DNA of 64,000 bases from CAXWPM01 sp965206125 (lineage in GTDB: Bacteria; Acidobacteriota; Terriglobia; 20CM-2-55-15). Made by a program: the position numbers and the translations under genes. Positions within the stretch are counted from its first letter, which is position 1; each line of letters begins with the position of its first letter. The notes beneath the pieces were generated by a model. That model ran no database searches. It had not been told where the DNA came from and was given only the letters and a program-made list of their open reading frames with translations. The stretch spans positions 162,239-226,238 of the forward strand of contig CBDBIN010000040.1 of the NCBI GenBank assembly GCA_965206125.1. The letters run 5' to 3'. This document shows positions 27,193 through 36,551 of this stretch, piece after piece.

Positions 27193-27206
27193 GGTCCTCC
27201 CACTCA

Positions 27207-27479
27207 AGCAGCTCGTGGCAGAAGTCTGATGGCTCGCGCGCATGGGTCTTCGGAGGCGAAGACGAGGCGCGAGGAGGAAGTGATGCTGCTTCATCATGAC
27301 GACGAGCAACGAAGTATACGCCTCCGAACCCCCATGCGCCCAAAGGGTTACGGCGACGTCACCCCATCTCGGTTGTTGCCGCACCTCAACGATGTACCCG
27401 CATCGCTGGCGGCGCGGCGCCTAGCATCTGGCGCGACGTCGCCGTAACGCGGGCCATCAGACTTCTGCCACGGGCTGCT
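27207..27479. repeat. 273-bp element of nested inverted repeats (cloverleaf-like)
   Basis: The outer arms are 27 bp, starting AGCAGCTCGTGGCAGAAGTC at 27207 and mirrored at 27453-27479 with one mismatch. Inside are two further hairpins: arms 27238-27258 and 27319-27339 (19 of 21 paired) and arms 27347-27360 and 27435-27448 (GTTACGGCGACGTC, perfect 14 bp). The whole could fold into a three-way junction. No convincing reading frame is inside. It separates the histidine kinase from a small membrane protein gene. It could be a MITE-like element or a structured RNA or DNA site. Confidence 0.7.
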
Positions 27480-27497
27480 ATAGGCGGACTGCGGGCA

Positions 27498-27779
27498 CTA
27501 CGTCGTTTGCCCGTCCTCGTCAGACTCCTCTCGCTTCAGCTTTTCCATCATTCGCATCCGCGCGTGCCGACCGCCTCCTCTCATTCGGCCCATGAGTCCG
27601 CCAAACAGGAGGCGACTTAGAACCAGCAGCCCCAGGGCTTGCCAGAGACTGACTGCCGGCAGCCCGAAGAGCGTCGGCATCAGCCAGTTCCACAGGATCC
27701 AGACGGCAACGCTATACACGACAATGAACAACGTCGTGAACAACGCGATCTTCAGAACCTTGTTCTTATATTCCAGCAT
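27498..27779 (-). CDS. Small two-helix membrane protein of unknown function
   Basis: About 93 residues: MLEYKNKVLKIALFTTLFIV starts the first membrane helix, a second hydrophobic helix follows (AVSLWQALGLLVLSRLLFGG), then a basic, glycine- and methionine-rich cytoplasmic tail (GRMRGGGRHARMRMMEKL). No family is recognised. A GTG nine codons upstream (27806) is a possible longer start. It lies upstream of the kinase gene in the same direction, so a link to that signalling pair is possible but the inverted-repeat element separates them. Confidence 0.6.
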   Translation of the reverse strand: MLEYKNKVLKIALFTTLFIVVYSVAVWILWNWLMPTLFGLPAVSLWQALGLLVLSRLLFGGLMGRMRGGGRHARMRMMEKLKREESDEDGQTT

Positions 27780-27798
27780 CAGGCGTAGAGAGCCAGCT

Positions 27799-28218
27799 TC
27801 AGGCACCGGTACCGGTACTCTGTCGGTATCCTTGGGCCGCGGCTGCCGTGTCGAAGTATTCGACGAACCGCTGCACCTGTCCGCCGCTTACGGTCAACAC
27901 GTGCACATATCCCATCTCGATCGTCCGGCCCGTCGCCCTGACAACGGCCTTCGATCGGCCCAGTACGACGACCTTGTCGTCCTGGGCGATGAATTCCTCT
28001 TGTGTGAACTCCTGAATATCTTCCGCCTCCACAAGAGTTTGAAAAAACGCTTCAACTTGATCGCGGCCTCTTGAAACGCCACCAAATGGCACCCCCTCAG
28101 CAGAAGGGGTTGTCCACTCGATGTCGACTGCGAACAGCCCGAGTAACGTTTCCATGTCGCCACTGCCGAAGGCGGCATAAGCCTTTTTGACAAGCTCGAT
28201 GTTTTCTTGTGCGCTCAT
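27799..28218 (-). CDS. SnoaL-like protein (NTF2 fold)
   Basis: A 139-residue single domain of the SnoaL/ketosteroid isomerase-like family: NIELVKKAYAAFGSGDMETL, LFAVDIEWTTP, GRDQVEAFFQTL and a C-terminal GQVQRFVEYFDTAAA. No signal peptide, so cytosolic. The start at 28218 is preceded by AAGGAG. Such proteins include isomerases, dehydratases and binding proteins; the particular role is not evident. It sits 20 bases upstream of the small membrane protein gene and may share its transcript. Confidence 0.8.
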   Translation of the reverse strand: MSAQENIELVKKAYAAFGSGDMETLLGLFAVDIEWTTPSAEGVPFGGVSRGRDQVEAFFQTLVEAEDIQEFTQEEFIAQDDKVVVLGRSKAVVRATGRTIEMGYVHVLTVSGGQVQRFVEYFDTAAAAQGYRQSTGTGA

Positions 28219-28322
28219 TGTTCTAACTCCTTCCGGTTGCCAACCGCCCGCACCAATTGGCCGGCGATCTCGCATGACCCCAAACTTGCAACTACCGCGA
28301 GCGACGCAGATTACCTCGAAGA

Positions 28323-28349
28323 GAGCCGGCGGTCGTAGGCCGCCGCTAC
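28323..28349. repeat. Palindromic repeat, family C
   Basis: GCCGGCGGTCGTAGGCCGCC followed by GCTACAG. It lies in the 314-base gap between the SnoaL-like gene and the S9 peptidase remnant. Apart from it nothing was recognised in that gap. Confidence 0.6.
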
Positions 28350-28532
28350 AGAGGGCACTCCGTCTTGATCTTGGATGAAACTTGGTTAAATGGTAAGGGA
28401 GTCGTGGGTTGGGGTCAATTTGTGTGCCGAGCAGGAGAAGCGACCGAACCTGTCGTTTTGCCCTTCGTTGCCTTAAACTGTTCGGCAGTTTCCAAGCATT
28501 GAAGTATCTCGAAACGAGGGAGGTCTCAACCC

Positions 28533-30572
28533 ATGCTTCGTTCAAGATCCAAATACTGTCTGCCCGTTCTTGGCGTGGCGGTCGTGCTGATTCTCGGAAC
28601 GGGGACGCTTACCGTTACCGGGCTTTTCGGACAGACGACAAACCAGCGGACCGGGCTACCGATCGACGCATTATCTCAAACGGTCTGGGTCGAAGAATTC
28701 GATGTCTCCCCGGATGGCAGCCTGATCGCCTTCAAGTCGGCGAAGGCCGGCACCTACGACATCTGGACAATATCGACCGACGGCGGCGCGCCTCGGCAAC
28801 TGACCCGCGCTTCGGGCCGGGAGATGGCCCCGAAGTTCAGCCCGGACGGTCGGTGAATCGCCTTCGAGACCGACTTCGGCGGCGTCGGTATCAGGGATCT
28901 CCACATCATCTCTTCCGACGGCGGAGAGCCGATCCAACTGACCGAGCATCCCTTGAATGACGGTTCGCCAATGTAGTCCGCCGATAGCCGGAAGATCTAT
29001 TTTTCGACCGGCATGTTCTTCGACAGTTCGATCGCCGAGGTGGACATCGAAACCCGGGAAATCCGGCGCGTCCAGGCCGGCGGTGGGAACCTCAGCCTGT
29101 CGCCCGACGGCGGCCTGTTCGTACTCACCCGCAACACGAAGCCGAACGACGACGACCAGAGCAACCGCGACATCTACGTCGCACCCTTGGGTGACGGAGA
29201 AGCACGCCTGCTGACTCCCGACACATTCAACGCGCTCGACTCCGCTCCCGTCTGGTCGGGACGGCCAAACGATTGCATTCATCTCGGATCGAAACGGATT
29301 CAACAACCTCGGCGTGATCGATGTTGCGACCGGCGCCACGAGGATGCTGCTGACTGAAGACATCGAGCACAGCGAGCCACGCTGGTCTCCGGACGGAGAA
29401 TGGGTTTCGTTTACGAAAAGCCTCGATTATCAATACCACATCTTCAAGATACCGGCCGAGGGAGGAGAGGCTCTGCAGCTCACCCAGCGTGGGGGCGTCA
29501 ACGGCGGCTCGTCCGCCACGGGGCAGACCCGCGGCGACCACGTGTGGCATCCCGACGGCCAACGGATCGTGTACTACCACTCCGACCCCGCGATGACCGG
29601 CGACGTCTGGATCATGTCCGACTCGGGGGACAACGCGCGCCAGATCACCAACCACCAGGCGGCCGCACTGCGCGATCCGGACCTTTTCGTATGGCCCGAG
29701 TTCATGGAATACAGGAGCTTTGACGGGCGTGAAGTCGCCGGGCTGGTCTACAAACCCAGAGGGAGTCAGGCCGGGGACCGGCTGCCGGCGTTGTTTTTCT
29801 TTCGCGCGAACTCCAACGGGCAGCACCCTGTTCAGTGGCATCCCTACATCCAGTACTTCGTCAGCCAGGGGTACCTCGTATTCGCTCCGAACTTCCGAGG
29901 GAGCACGGGCCGCGGCAAGGACTACCGACAGTCGGTCCATACCTACGGCGGCGATCACGACCTGCGGGACGCGTTCATCGGAATGGACCGGCTGGCGGCA
30001 GATGGATGGATCGACCCGGAACGGTTGGCGCGTTCGGCGGCTCGACCGGTGGGTTCTTTACCACCGCCGCAGTCACAAAGGATCCCGAACGCTTCAAAGC
30101 AGGCGTGGTCTGGTATGGAGCCACGGATCTGGTCACGCTATCGACTTACGGAGGCATGCAGGGCTGGAACCGCTATCTCATCGGCCAGGACCCCATGGAA
30201 AATCCCGAGAACTACTATGGCCGATCCATCATCTACCACGCCGACCGTGTCAAGGTCCCGCTGCTGTTCCTGTACGCACAGGGGGACGGAGCGGCGCGGT
30301 TCCAGCAGATCGAACAGTACGGAGTCCAGGCCCTTATCCACGGAAACTGGTTCGATTGGGCCATCTATTCGGAGGAACCCCACGGCTGGTATCACTGGAG
30401 ACCCGATAGCGTCGACCGTTCGCTGACGGCCATGAGTCAGATGTTCGATAAATTCGTCCTGGGCGCCGACCACGATGTCCATGGACTGATGGAGCGGCAG
30501 CGCGAGGGAATCGAGTTCCGACGCAACCCGACGATCGATCTCTGGAACTCACTCGTTAACGGAGGGCCCTAA
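28533..30572 (+). pseudogene. S9 family prolyl oligopeptidase-like exopeptidase, decayed
   Basis: A signal peptide (LPVLGVAVVLILGTGTL), a PD40 propeller and a C-terminal alpha/beta hydrolase domain with the nucleophile motif FGGSTGGFF make an exported S9 peptidase of about 680 residues. The reading is broken four times. TGA at 28854-28856 and TAG at 28975-28977 both stand where a conserved Trp (TGG) is expected. Two bases are missing near 29258 (WSPDGQ restored by adding them), and one G is missing near 30030, just before the catalytic serine. The rest of each domain is well preserved, so decay is recent. A family C repeat follows the stop directly. Confidence 0.85.
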
Positions 30573-30573
30573 A

Positions 30574-30644
30574 ACTGTAGCGGCGGTCTATGACCGCCGA
30601 AATCTATTTCCCAGACTCTTCGGCGGTCATAGACCGCCGCTACA
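30574..30644. repeat. Two family C palindromic repeats, head to head
   Basis: ACTGTAGCGGCGGTCTATGA plus CCGCCGA (30574-30600) and CGGCGGTCATAGACCGCCGC plus TACA (30621-30644). Each is a hairpin and the two are inverted copies of each other. They lie between two decayed genes. Confidence 0.75.
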
Positions 30645-30691
30645 ATTCGGTGTTTTGCGTTGTTATGCCTTCGTCAGCCGATCCCGCTCCC

Positions 30692-33094
30692 CTACTGGGA
30701 CTGAATCGCGCGTACCGGGTCCACGCGCGCAGCTCGCCGGGACGATACGTAACAGGCGAGCAGCGCGGGAAGGGTCAGCGCCAGAACGCCCATCCCGAAT
30801 GCGGCAGGATCGGTCGACTCGACTCCGAACAACATGCTCGCCAGCACACGCGATGCACCGATAGCTCCGAACACGCCGACGATCACGCCCGCGGCGATCA
30901 AGACGACGCCCTGCCGCATGAACAGGCCGACAACCTGGCTCTCGCGCGCGCCAAGGGCTGTACGAACACCGATTTCCGCCGTGCGCTGGGCAACCGTGTA
31001 GGCAATCAGACCGTAGACGCCCATCACGGCCAGCGTCAGGGCCACGGTCGCGAACACCCCCAACAAGGAAAGGTTGAACATGCGGTCCGAGAGCATCGAC
31101 GACAACATCGAGTCCATCGTCCGCAGACGGATGGGCAGTTCCGGATTCAGCTCCTGAATCAGGGCGGTCACCCCGCGGCCGAGCGCGGCGGGATCCCCCA
31201 CCGTCTCCAGGATCCACGTAAACCGGGCGGTCATTCTGGGTCGCTGCAGATAGTTGAAGTAGATTTCACCCCGAATCGGAACTTCGGGCCCGTAATAGCG
31301 CGCGTCGCCTACGACGCCGACGATCGTCATGAATTCATCGATGCCGTCCATGTTGCCGTAGTTAATTCGGCGGCCCGATCGGGTTCTCCCCCGGCCAGAC
31401 GATGTTTGCCACCGATTCGGTGATCACCGCCACACCCGGCGCCCCTGCCCCGTCGGTCCCATCGAACAGTCTTCCCTGTAACAACGGAATCCCCAGCGTC
31501 CGAAAGTAGCCCGGGCTCGCAATCCGGTAGTTGGGCCAGTAGTCCTCGCTGTGGCCGGCATCCTCGATCTGGAACCGACCGTTGGCTCCCTGGCGGATCA
31601 GCGGCGAGGCATTGACCCCGCCGACGCTCAGAACGCCCGGTAGCGCGGCTACCCGTGCCTCGAACGCTTGCTGGAATGCACCCAGCCGATCGATCGCCTG
31701 TTCTCCCCGGGCGGACGGCTGGACCAATTCGACGGCGAGACGGTTTCGCGTTTCGAAGCCGAGATCCACTTCGAGCATTTGTCCCAGGCTTCGGGTCAGC
31801 AGGCTGCCGCCGACCAGAAGCACGATAGTCATGGCGACCTCGGCCACAACCAGAACACTCCGCACACGGCCGTCGCCCCCCGTCTGCCCCCTGCCCCCGG
31901 CCCTCAGTGAATCGACCACGTTGCCCTTCCAAAATCGCAGGGCTGGAAGCAAACCGACTGAAACGGCGACAGTGAGCGCGAGAAGCGTGGCGAAGCCATA
32001 GACCGCCACATCGGGCTCGATTTCGCCTGCTCGGGGCAGGTTGCCGCCCACTGTCGCCAGCAGAGTCGCCACACCCAAACGTGCCAGGACCAGACCCCAA
32101 AACGCTCCGATCGAAGCCAGGATCAGCGCCTCGACCAACGACTGCGCGCTCAACTGCAGTGGCGTCGCCCCGAGCGCCGTTCGGACCGCGAACTCGCGTT
32201 GCCGCGACTCCATATGCGCCAGCAGAAGGCTCGTGACGTTCATGCAAGCGATCAGCAACAGGGTCCCGACCGCCCCCATCAGGACCAGCAACGGCGTCCG
32301 AATCCCACCGGTCAACTGCTCCTGAAGCGGCACTGCCACCGCCCCGAGGGCCGTAACATCCGTGTACTCTTCATGGATGCGCCGCGCAATGGCCTCAAGT
32401 TCGCTCGAAGCCTGCGCAGCGGTCGTCGCCGGAGTCAGCCGACCAATCGCCCTCCAGTTGTGAGCGCTGCGGCTTGGGTTTAGCGTCGCACCGGTGCTCT
32501 CCTGGTTGCTCCAGATGTCGGTGTTTGATGGGAAGTCCGTGCGCGAGCCCCAGAACGCCCACAACAGGGTGGATCCGGTTCGAAAACGTCAGCCGGATGT
32601 CATCGAGGCTGTCGGGTGAACCGAGCACATCGCGCCAGAAACGACGACTGACAACCGCTACGGGACTCGCCCCTGCGCGCTGGTGCTCGGGAAGAAAGCC
32701 GGAACCCATGACCGGCCGCGCGCCGATGGCCTCAAAGAAGCCCTCCGACACCGTCGCGACTCGAACTCGGACTGGTTCGAGACCGCCCAGCACAGGCGTC
32801 TCCGAACTGCCGTACATCGCCATCGACTGAAAACTCCGAGCCCCGGCCTTCCAGTCGACGAAGTTCGCCTCGGGAACTCTCATGCGGTTGCCATCCTCGG
32901 ATAGCTCCCATAGCTGCACGATCCGGTCGGGTTCGTCGTAGGGCAACGACTGAATCAGGACGCTGTTGACGACAGTGAAGATCGCCGTTGAGGCTCCAAT
33001 CCCCAGCCGCCAGCATCGTGACCGAGAGGACCGAAAACGTGGGATTTGAGCGAAGAACACGGAAGGCGTGTCGGATTTCCCTTAGGAACATCAT
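30692..33094 (-). pseudogene. ADOP-type MacB-like ABC permease, decayed
   Basis: Reading four frames in turn gives one permease of the ADOP (acidobacterial duplicated orphan permease) type, about 800 residues. It starts MMFLREIRHAFRVLRSNPTF, continues GASTAIFTVVNSVLIQSLPY, then has the FtsX-like cores LLVLMGAVGTLLLIACMNVT and, at the end, LTLAVMGVYGLIAYTVAQRT with SSRRAARVDPVRAIQ. One extra G near 33008, lost or altered bases near 32560 and one extra G near 31377 break the frame. ADOPs are MacB-like permeases lacking an encoded ATPase. The family is expanded in Acidobacteriota, which supports the host assignment. Confidence 0.85.
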
Positions 33095-33192
33095 GGTCTC
33101 TCCTCTCGTCGGCCGTGGGCTCGTCCCCTTCTACCCGACATCAGAAACCAATACTGCCCGAACGCGTCCGCGTTACAGGGTCTTTGGAAGGG

Positions 33193-33220
33193 TCGGCGGT
33201 CATAGACCGCCGCTACAGTT
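33193..33220. repeat. Palindromic repeat, family C
   Basis: TCGGCGGTCATAGACCGCCG followed by CTACAGTT, almost identical to 30621-30644. It lies in the 189-base gap upstream of the ADOP remnant. Confidence 0.7.
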
Positions 33221-33283
33221 CAGAGCGTGGCGCGGCGGTCTTGTGAAGTGGCGCTCGAGGAGCGGCTGGTGTCGAGGATCGCT

Positions 33284-34090
33284 TTAGGGAAAGAGGACGA
33301 ATTCTTCACCGCGCTCGCGGACCAAACGCGCAGCTCGTTCCAGGATCAGATCACGGCGCTTCAAAAGCATGTCGATCTGCCGACCGCTCAGATATCGATC
33401 CAGCCGGGACTTCATCTCGTCAGAATTGAGCCTTCCGAGCGCCTCCAGAAGAGCTCGCGAAAATCGGACCATCTCATCAGGGGCATGTGGTTTATCGTTT
33501 GTGTAGAACCCCCGGGAGTGATCGATCAGGATCAGGTTCCAGTCGGGGTCGATCAGCAGGTTGTTCAGGTGGCGGTCGATGTTGGAGATCAGTTGGTCGA
33601 ACACGGCACGGTTGCTGCCCATGCGGCTGAACGGGAGCGGGTTTGCCGGCGGCATGCGCTGCTCGATACGGTCCGCCTCCGACATCAGCACATTGGCCCA
33701 GAGTTGGACCGAGCCGGTGCGGCCGTCAACCCGGCGCTCGATGGTTGCAGGGACCATGTCGAGGCCGAGCATTTTGTCGATCTCGTAGGCCGCGATTTCA
33801 AGACGGTAACTGTCCTGAAAGCCGAAGACCGTCTCTTCGCCGACCTTCATCCGTCCCGGCTCTCTTCGGTCGATCGTCTTGAAAGCCGCGTCACGCTGCT
33901 CGCCGTCGAGTTCGAGAGTCAGGCGGAGAGAATTGGTAACGCCAGTCCCGATCGGCCTTGAGGCAACGACCACGGCTTCTCGCAGGAAGCGCTCTGCCTC
34001 TTCGCCCTGGAACAACGACGCAACGTCTTGCGTCCACCCAGGAAGCGCAAACATCAGGGTCGTGGCCAGCGTCAGCAATACCGCTCTCAC
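33284..34090 (-). CDS. Exported protein with a HipA/FAM20/PI4-kinase-like fold
   Basis: A 268-residue protein with a signal peptide (MRAVLLTLATTLMFALPGWT-QD). The body has features of the atypical kinase fold shared by HipA, FAM20 and PI3/4 kinases: AAFKTID with a candidate ATP-contacting Lys, a helix with YRLEIAAYEID, the loop DQLISNIDRHLNNLLID and LILIDHSRGF in the position of the metal-binding Asp. Export is unusual for a kinase and recalls secreted FAM20 enzymes. GTG 34090 is chosen as start because GGAGG lies five bases before it; the upstream ATG overlaps that site. Substrate unknown; the fold call rests on motifs alone. Confidence 0.6.
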   Translation of the reverse strand: MRAVLLTLATTLMFALPGWTQDVASLFQGEEAERFLREAVVVASRPIGTGVTNSLRLTLELDGEQRDAAFKTIDRREPGRMKVGEETVFGFQDSYRLEIAAYEIDKMLGLDMVPATIERRVDGRTGSVQLWANVLMSEADRIEQRMPPANPLPFSRMGSNRAVFDQLISNIDRHLNNLLIDPDWNLILIDHSRGFYTNDKPHAPDEMVRFSRALLEALGRLNSDEMKSRLDRYLSGRQIDMLLKRRDLILERAARLVRERGEEFVLFP

Positions 34091-34141
34091 GGGCGCCTCC
34101 ATAATTCAACCGAATTGTCTGGTGCGGATACTCCGAGTATC

Positions 34142-34630
34142 TTAACAGCCTCCCATCACTAACACACTGATTTGACGATTCCGTTCGGAATCCAGTTCAA
34201 TAAAAAAGACACGCTGCCAGCGGCCCAGGTCGAGCCGGCCACCGACGATGTTGAGCGTCTCCGAGGCGCCGATCAGCGCCGCACGGCAGTGGGAATGACC
34301 GTTCTCAGACTCTCCAGGGACGAGGTTCACAGTGCGCCGGCTAAGGTCGTCGTGACAGTACGCTGCACGAGTGGGGGCGACGCCCTCGAGCATGCGTTCG
34401 ATGTCTTCGCGGAGGAGTGGTTCGTCTTCGTTGACCAGGATGCCCGTCGTTGTATGCCGGGTTTGAATGTTCGCGATACCGTATTGAACGCCCGAATCGG
34501 CCACGACCGCGGCGACGCGCCCCGTGATGTCGACGAACTCCGGGCCATGGGTTGTCCGGAGCGAAATCAGTTTCTGTTGAACCCGAAGGTTGGTTACCAA
34601 GTGGCCGGTCTCTGTCGCAAGCTGGAGCAT
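34142..34630 (-). CDS. yjbQ: YjbQ/UPF0047 family protein (secondary thiamine-phosphate synthase type)
   Basis: A 162-residue UPF0047 protein, somewhat longer than the usual 130-140 residues because of an N-terminal extension. The family core is clear: FVDITGRVAAVVADSGVQYG, TRHTTTGILVNEDEPLL, and HSHCRAALIGASETLNIVGG with the conserved His and the C-terminal RVFFIELD. YjbQ has weak thiamine-phosphate synthase activity in vitro; its main physiological role is unclear. The flanking 285 bases on its upstream side hold no recognisable gene. Confidence 0.88.
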   Translation of the reverse strand: MLQLATETGHLVTNLRVQQKLISLRTTHGPEFVDITGRVAAVVADSGVQYGIANIQTRHTTTGILVNEDEPLLREDIERMLEGVAPTRAAYCHDDLSRRTVNLVPGESENGHSHCRAALIGASETLNIVGGRLDLGRWQRVFFIELDSERNRQISVLVMGGC

Positions 34631-34915
34631 GTGCCCTCCCGAGGTGGCAGTATTGGTTTCTATGACAAGTACTTTATATCATAAAGTCTCCTGAGCGAAC
34701 GCACCCTTCCGTTGCCGTGACACCGAAATCCGCTTCGATGAAACGCCAGACACGCCGGTAGCCAGCACCTGCAGAGCCGTACATCGTTCCAGAGACGCCA
34801 CTTCCACACGCTGAAGGGTTCCCGCTGCTAACTGTTTTGGGTCCCAGCCTGTCCATTACTAATGGAACTCTTCTTGCGACAGTATTCTGCGAGGAGACTT
34901 CAGGGGAACCGGACC

Positions 34916-35425
34916 ATGAAGGCATTACGTACGACGGTGGTGGCTCTAGCAGTGACAACGGTCCTGTTTGGAGCGTTTATCCTCGCCGTCCAAGCGCATT
35001 GGGTTGTCCGGGAAGTGATCGTTGCCATCGGGACGAACCAGACCGCCCGGAACTCCCCGGCTCCCGATTTCGCGCTTCGGGATCTTGACGGAAATACCGT
35101 CGCCCTCAGTGATTTCGAGGGCCAACGGTTACTGCTCACCTTCTGGGCGGGGTGGAATCGGGAATCGGTGGGACGCCTATCCGATCTGAACATTCTTGCC
35201 CAGGCGGGATGGCAGGTGGTTGCTGTCAACTTGATGGAAGACCCTGACAGAGTGTTGTCGGCCGCCGGTCGCTTGCGCTACCCCATCCTGCTGGACCCTG
35301 ACGGTCACGTCGGGCGCCTCTACGGCGTCGAAGACATGCCGAGCGTGTTCCTCATCCATGCCGACGGAACACTCGCCTCTCTCGGAACTCAGCTACCGGA
35401 GCCGATCTGGCTGGTCTCGGACTGA
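34916..35425 (+). CDS. Membrane-anchored thioredoxin-fold (TlpA/redoxin-like) protein without the CxxC pair
   Basis: A 169-residue protein with one N-terminal membrane helix (TTVVALAVTTVLFGAFILAV) and a TlpA/AhpC-like domain: APDFALRDLDGNTVALSDFE, LLLTFWAGWNRESVGRLSDL and YGVEDMPSVFLIHADG with the cis-Pro (MPS). The position that normally reads WCxxC is WNRES, so both redox cysteines are gone. It cannot be a thiol oxidoreductase and may be a scaffold or binding protein. A GGGGAA site precedes ATG 34916. Confidence 0.75.
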   Translation: MKALRTTVVALAVTTVLFGAFILAVQAHWVVREVIVAIGTNQTARNSPAPDFALRDLDGNTVALSDFEGQRLLLTFWAGWNRESVGRLSDLNILAQAGWQVVAVNLMEDPDRVLSAAGRLRYPILLDPDGHVGRLYGVEDMPSVFLIHADGTLASLGTQLPEPIWLVSD

Positions 35426-35437
35426 ACGCGGTAGATC

Positions 35438-35983
35438 TCACCGCCCACCGCCGGCGAGGTTGAAGACAAGCCCAGCCGAAATGTTCACATTCTGCTTCCA
35501 CCCGGGCGTGACCAGGCCGTTGCTAAGACCAATACGGCTGGCATCGATCCTCAACGCCATTCCCCCTCCCAGGTTGAAGTCGATCCCACCGCCGAGGCTG
35601 GTCGCAGTGGTCGAAAAACCGCTTCTCGTTGCCTCGCTCGTAAAGTAGCCGACACCGATGCCGGCGATCACGTACGGCGTGAAGCGCCCCTCGATGAGAT
35701 CCCGCGCCGCAATCTTCAGTCCCACCGTGTTCACAATCAAGGTGATATCGGCAGGGACGCTGTAGGCGCCCGTGTAGTTGTCTATTCCCATCCAACTCTT
35801 GAAATTAAAGCCGCTGTGCATGGCGAAACCATGGACCCGAGCCGAGCCTCCGGATCCTTCCGGGTCCTCCACCGAAAAATTTCCGTAGCCGAACGACATC
35901 TCGACAACCGGATAATCCTGGGCCGAAGCAGGCACGGCCAGGCACACGAGCGGTAACAGCAAGAGTGCGAATCGTTTCACCAT
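35438..35983 (-). CDS. Outer-membrane beta-barrel protein
   Basis: A 181-residue protein with a signal peptide (MVKRFALLLLPLVCLAVPASA-QD) and alternating strands typical of a small 8-strand barrel: VVEMSFGYGNFSVE, GRFTPYVIAGIGVGYF, TSLGGGIDFNLGGGMALRID and a last strand NVNISAGLVFNLAGG. The glycine pattern fits OmpA-like or PF13505-type barrels. The start overlaps the end of the cobalamin adenosyltransferase gene by seven bases, so they are co-transcribed, though no functional link is known. Confidence 0.78.
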   Translation of the reverse strand: MVKRFALLLLPLVCLAVPASAQDYPVVEMSFGYGNFSVEDPEGSGGSARVHGFAMHSGFNFKSWMGIDNYTGAYSVPADITLIVNTVGLKIAARDLIEGRFTPYVIAGIGVGYFTSEATRSGFSTTATSLGGGIDFNLGGGMALRIDASRIGLSNGLVTPGWKQNVNISAGLVFNLAGGGR

Positions 35984-36516
35984 CGGATTTCTTCCATCCC
36001 TTCCCTGTGGTTGGCGACCCGGGCCATCACGAAAAGAAGGTCCGAGAGCCTGTTCAGGTATTCGATAAGTATCGGGTCGAGTTCATGAGCTTTGTTCAGC
36101 AGGACTACTCCGCGTTCGGCCCGACGGCAGACCGTCCGTCCAAGATGAAGCGTGGCACCGGCCTGGCCGCCGCCCGAGAGGATGAATTCCTTGAGCGGCG
36201 GCAACTCCGCTTCGAAACGATCGATCAGTTCCTCCATCGATCGCACCCAAGCGGCCGACAACCTGGGCTTGTCCCACTTCCGCCCGTCAAAACCCGGGTC
36301 GGCCAGCTGGGCCCCCAACGACAACAGTTGTTTCTGGATGTCGTACAGGACACCACGGATCTCGTCATCGCCCGACAGGGACACCGCGAGTCCGAGCGTT
36401 GAGTTGAGCTCGTCGACGTTGCCGTATGCCTCCACACGAACATCCGTCTTTGCTACCCGCGTTCCGTCGAACAATCGTGTTTCACCGCGATCGCCGGTCT
36501 TCGTGTAGATCTTCAT
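35977..36516 (-). CDS. pduO: Cob(I)alamin adenosyltransferase, PduO type
   Basis: A 179-residue ATP:cob(I)alamin adenosyltransferase making coenzyme B12. It shows the ATP-binding N-terminus KIYTKTGDRGETRLFDGTRV, VEAYGNVDELNSTLGLA, and the C-terminal RTVCRRAERGVV with ILIEYLNRLSDLLFVMAR. These are all conserved in the PduO/MMAB family, and the length is normal. No B12-dependent enzyme is in this window, so its client lies elsewhere. The gene overlaps the downstream barrel gene. Confidence 0.93.
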   Translation of the reverse strand: MKIYTKTGDRGETRLFDGTRVAKTDVRVEAYGNVDELNSTLGLAVSLSGDDEIRGVLYDIQKQLLSLGAQLADPGFDGRKWDKPRLSAAWVRSMEELIDRFEAELPPLKEFILSGGGQAGATLHLGRTVCRRAERGVVLLNKAHELDPILIEYLNRLSDLLFVMARVANHREGMEEIRW

Positions 36517-36551
36517 CTCTCTAATGTGCAGACGGCTTCGATCCTCTTTCG

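Noticed and set aside
27347..27448. Resemblance of the GTTACGG...CCGTAAC arms to an integron attC site
   Set aside because: The bases after GTT do not fit the GTTRRRY core, there is no integrase or gene cassette, and the element has extra outer arms.
28854..28977. UGA or UAG recoding to Trp or another residue in the S9 gene
   Set aside because: The same gene also has two frameshifts, and TGA and TAG serve as ordinary stops in neighbouring intact genes.
34674..34958. 94-codon minus-strand frame upstream of yjbQ
   Set aside because: No family resemblance and it overlaps the start of the thioredoxin-fold gene on the other strand; could be a remnant but cannot be supported.
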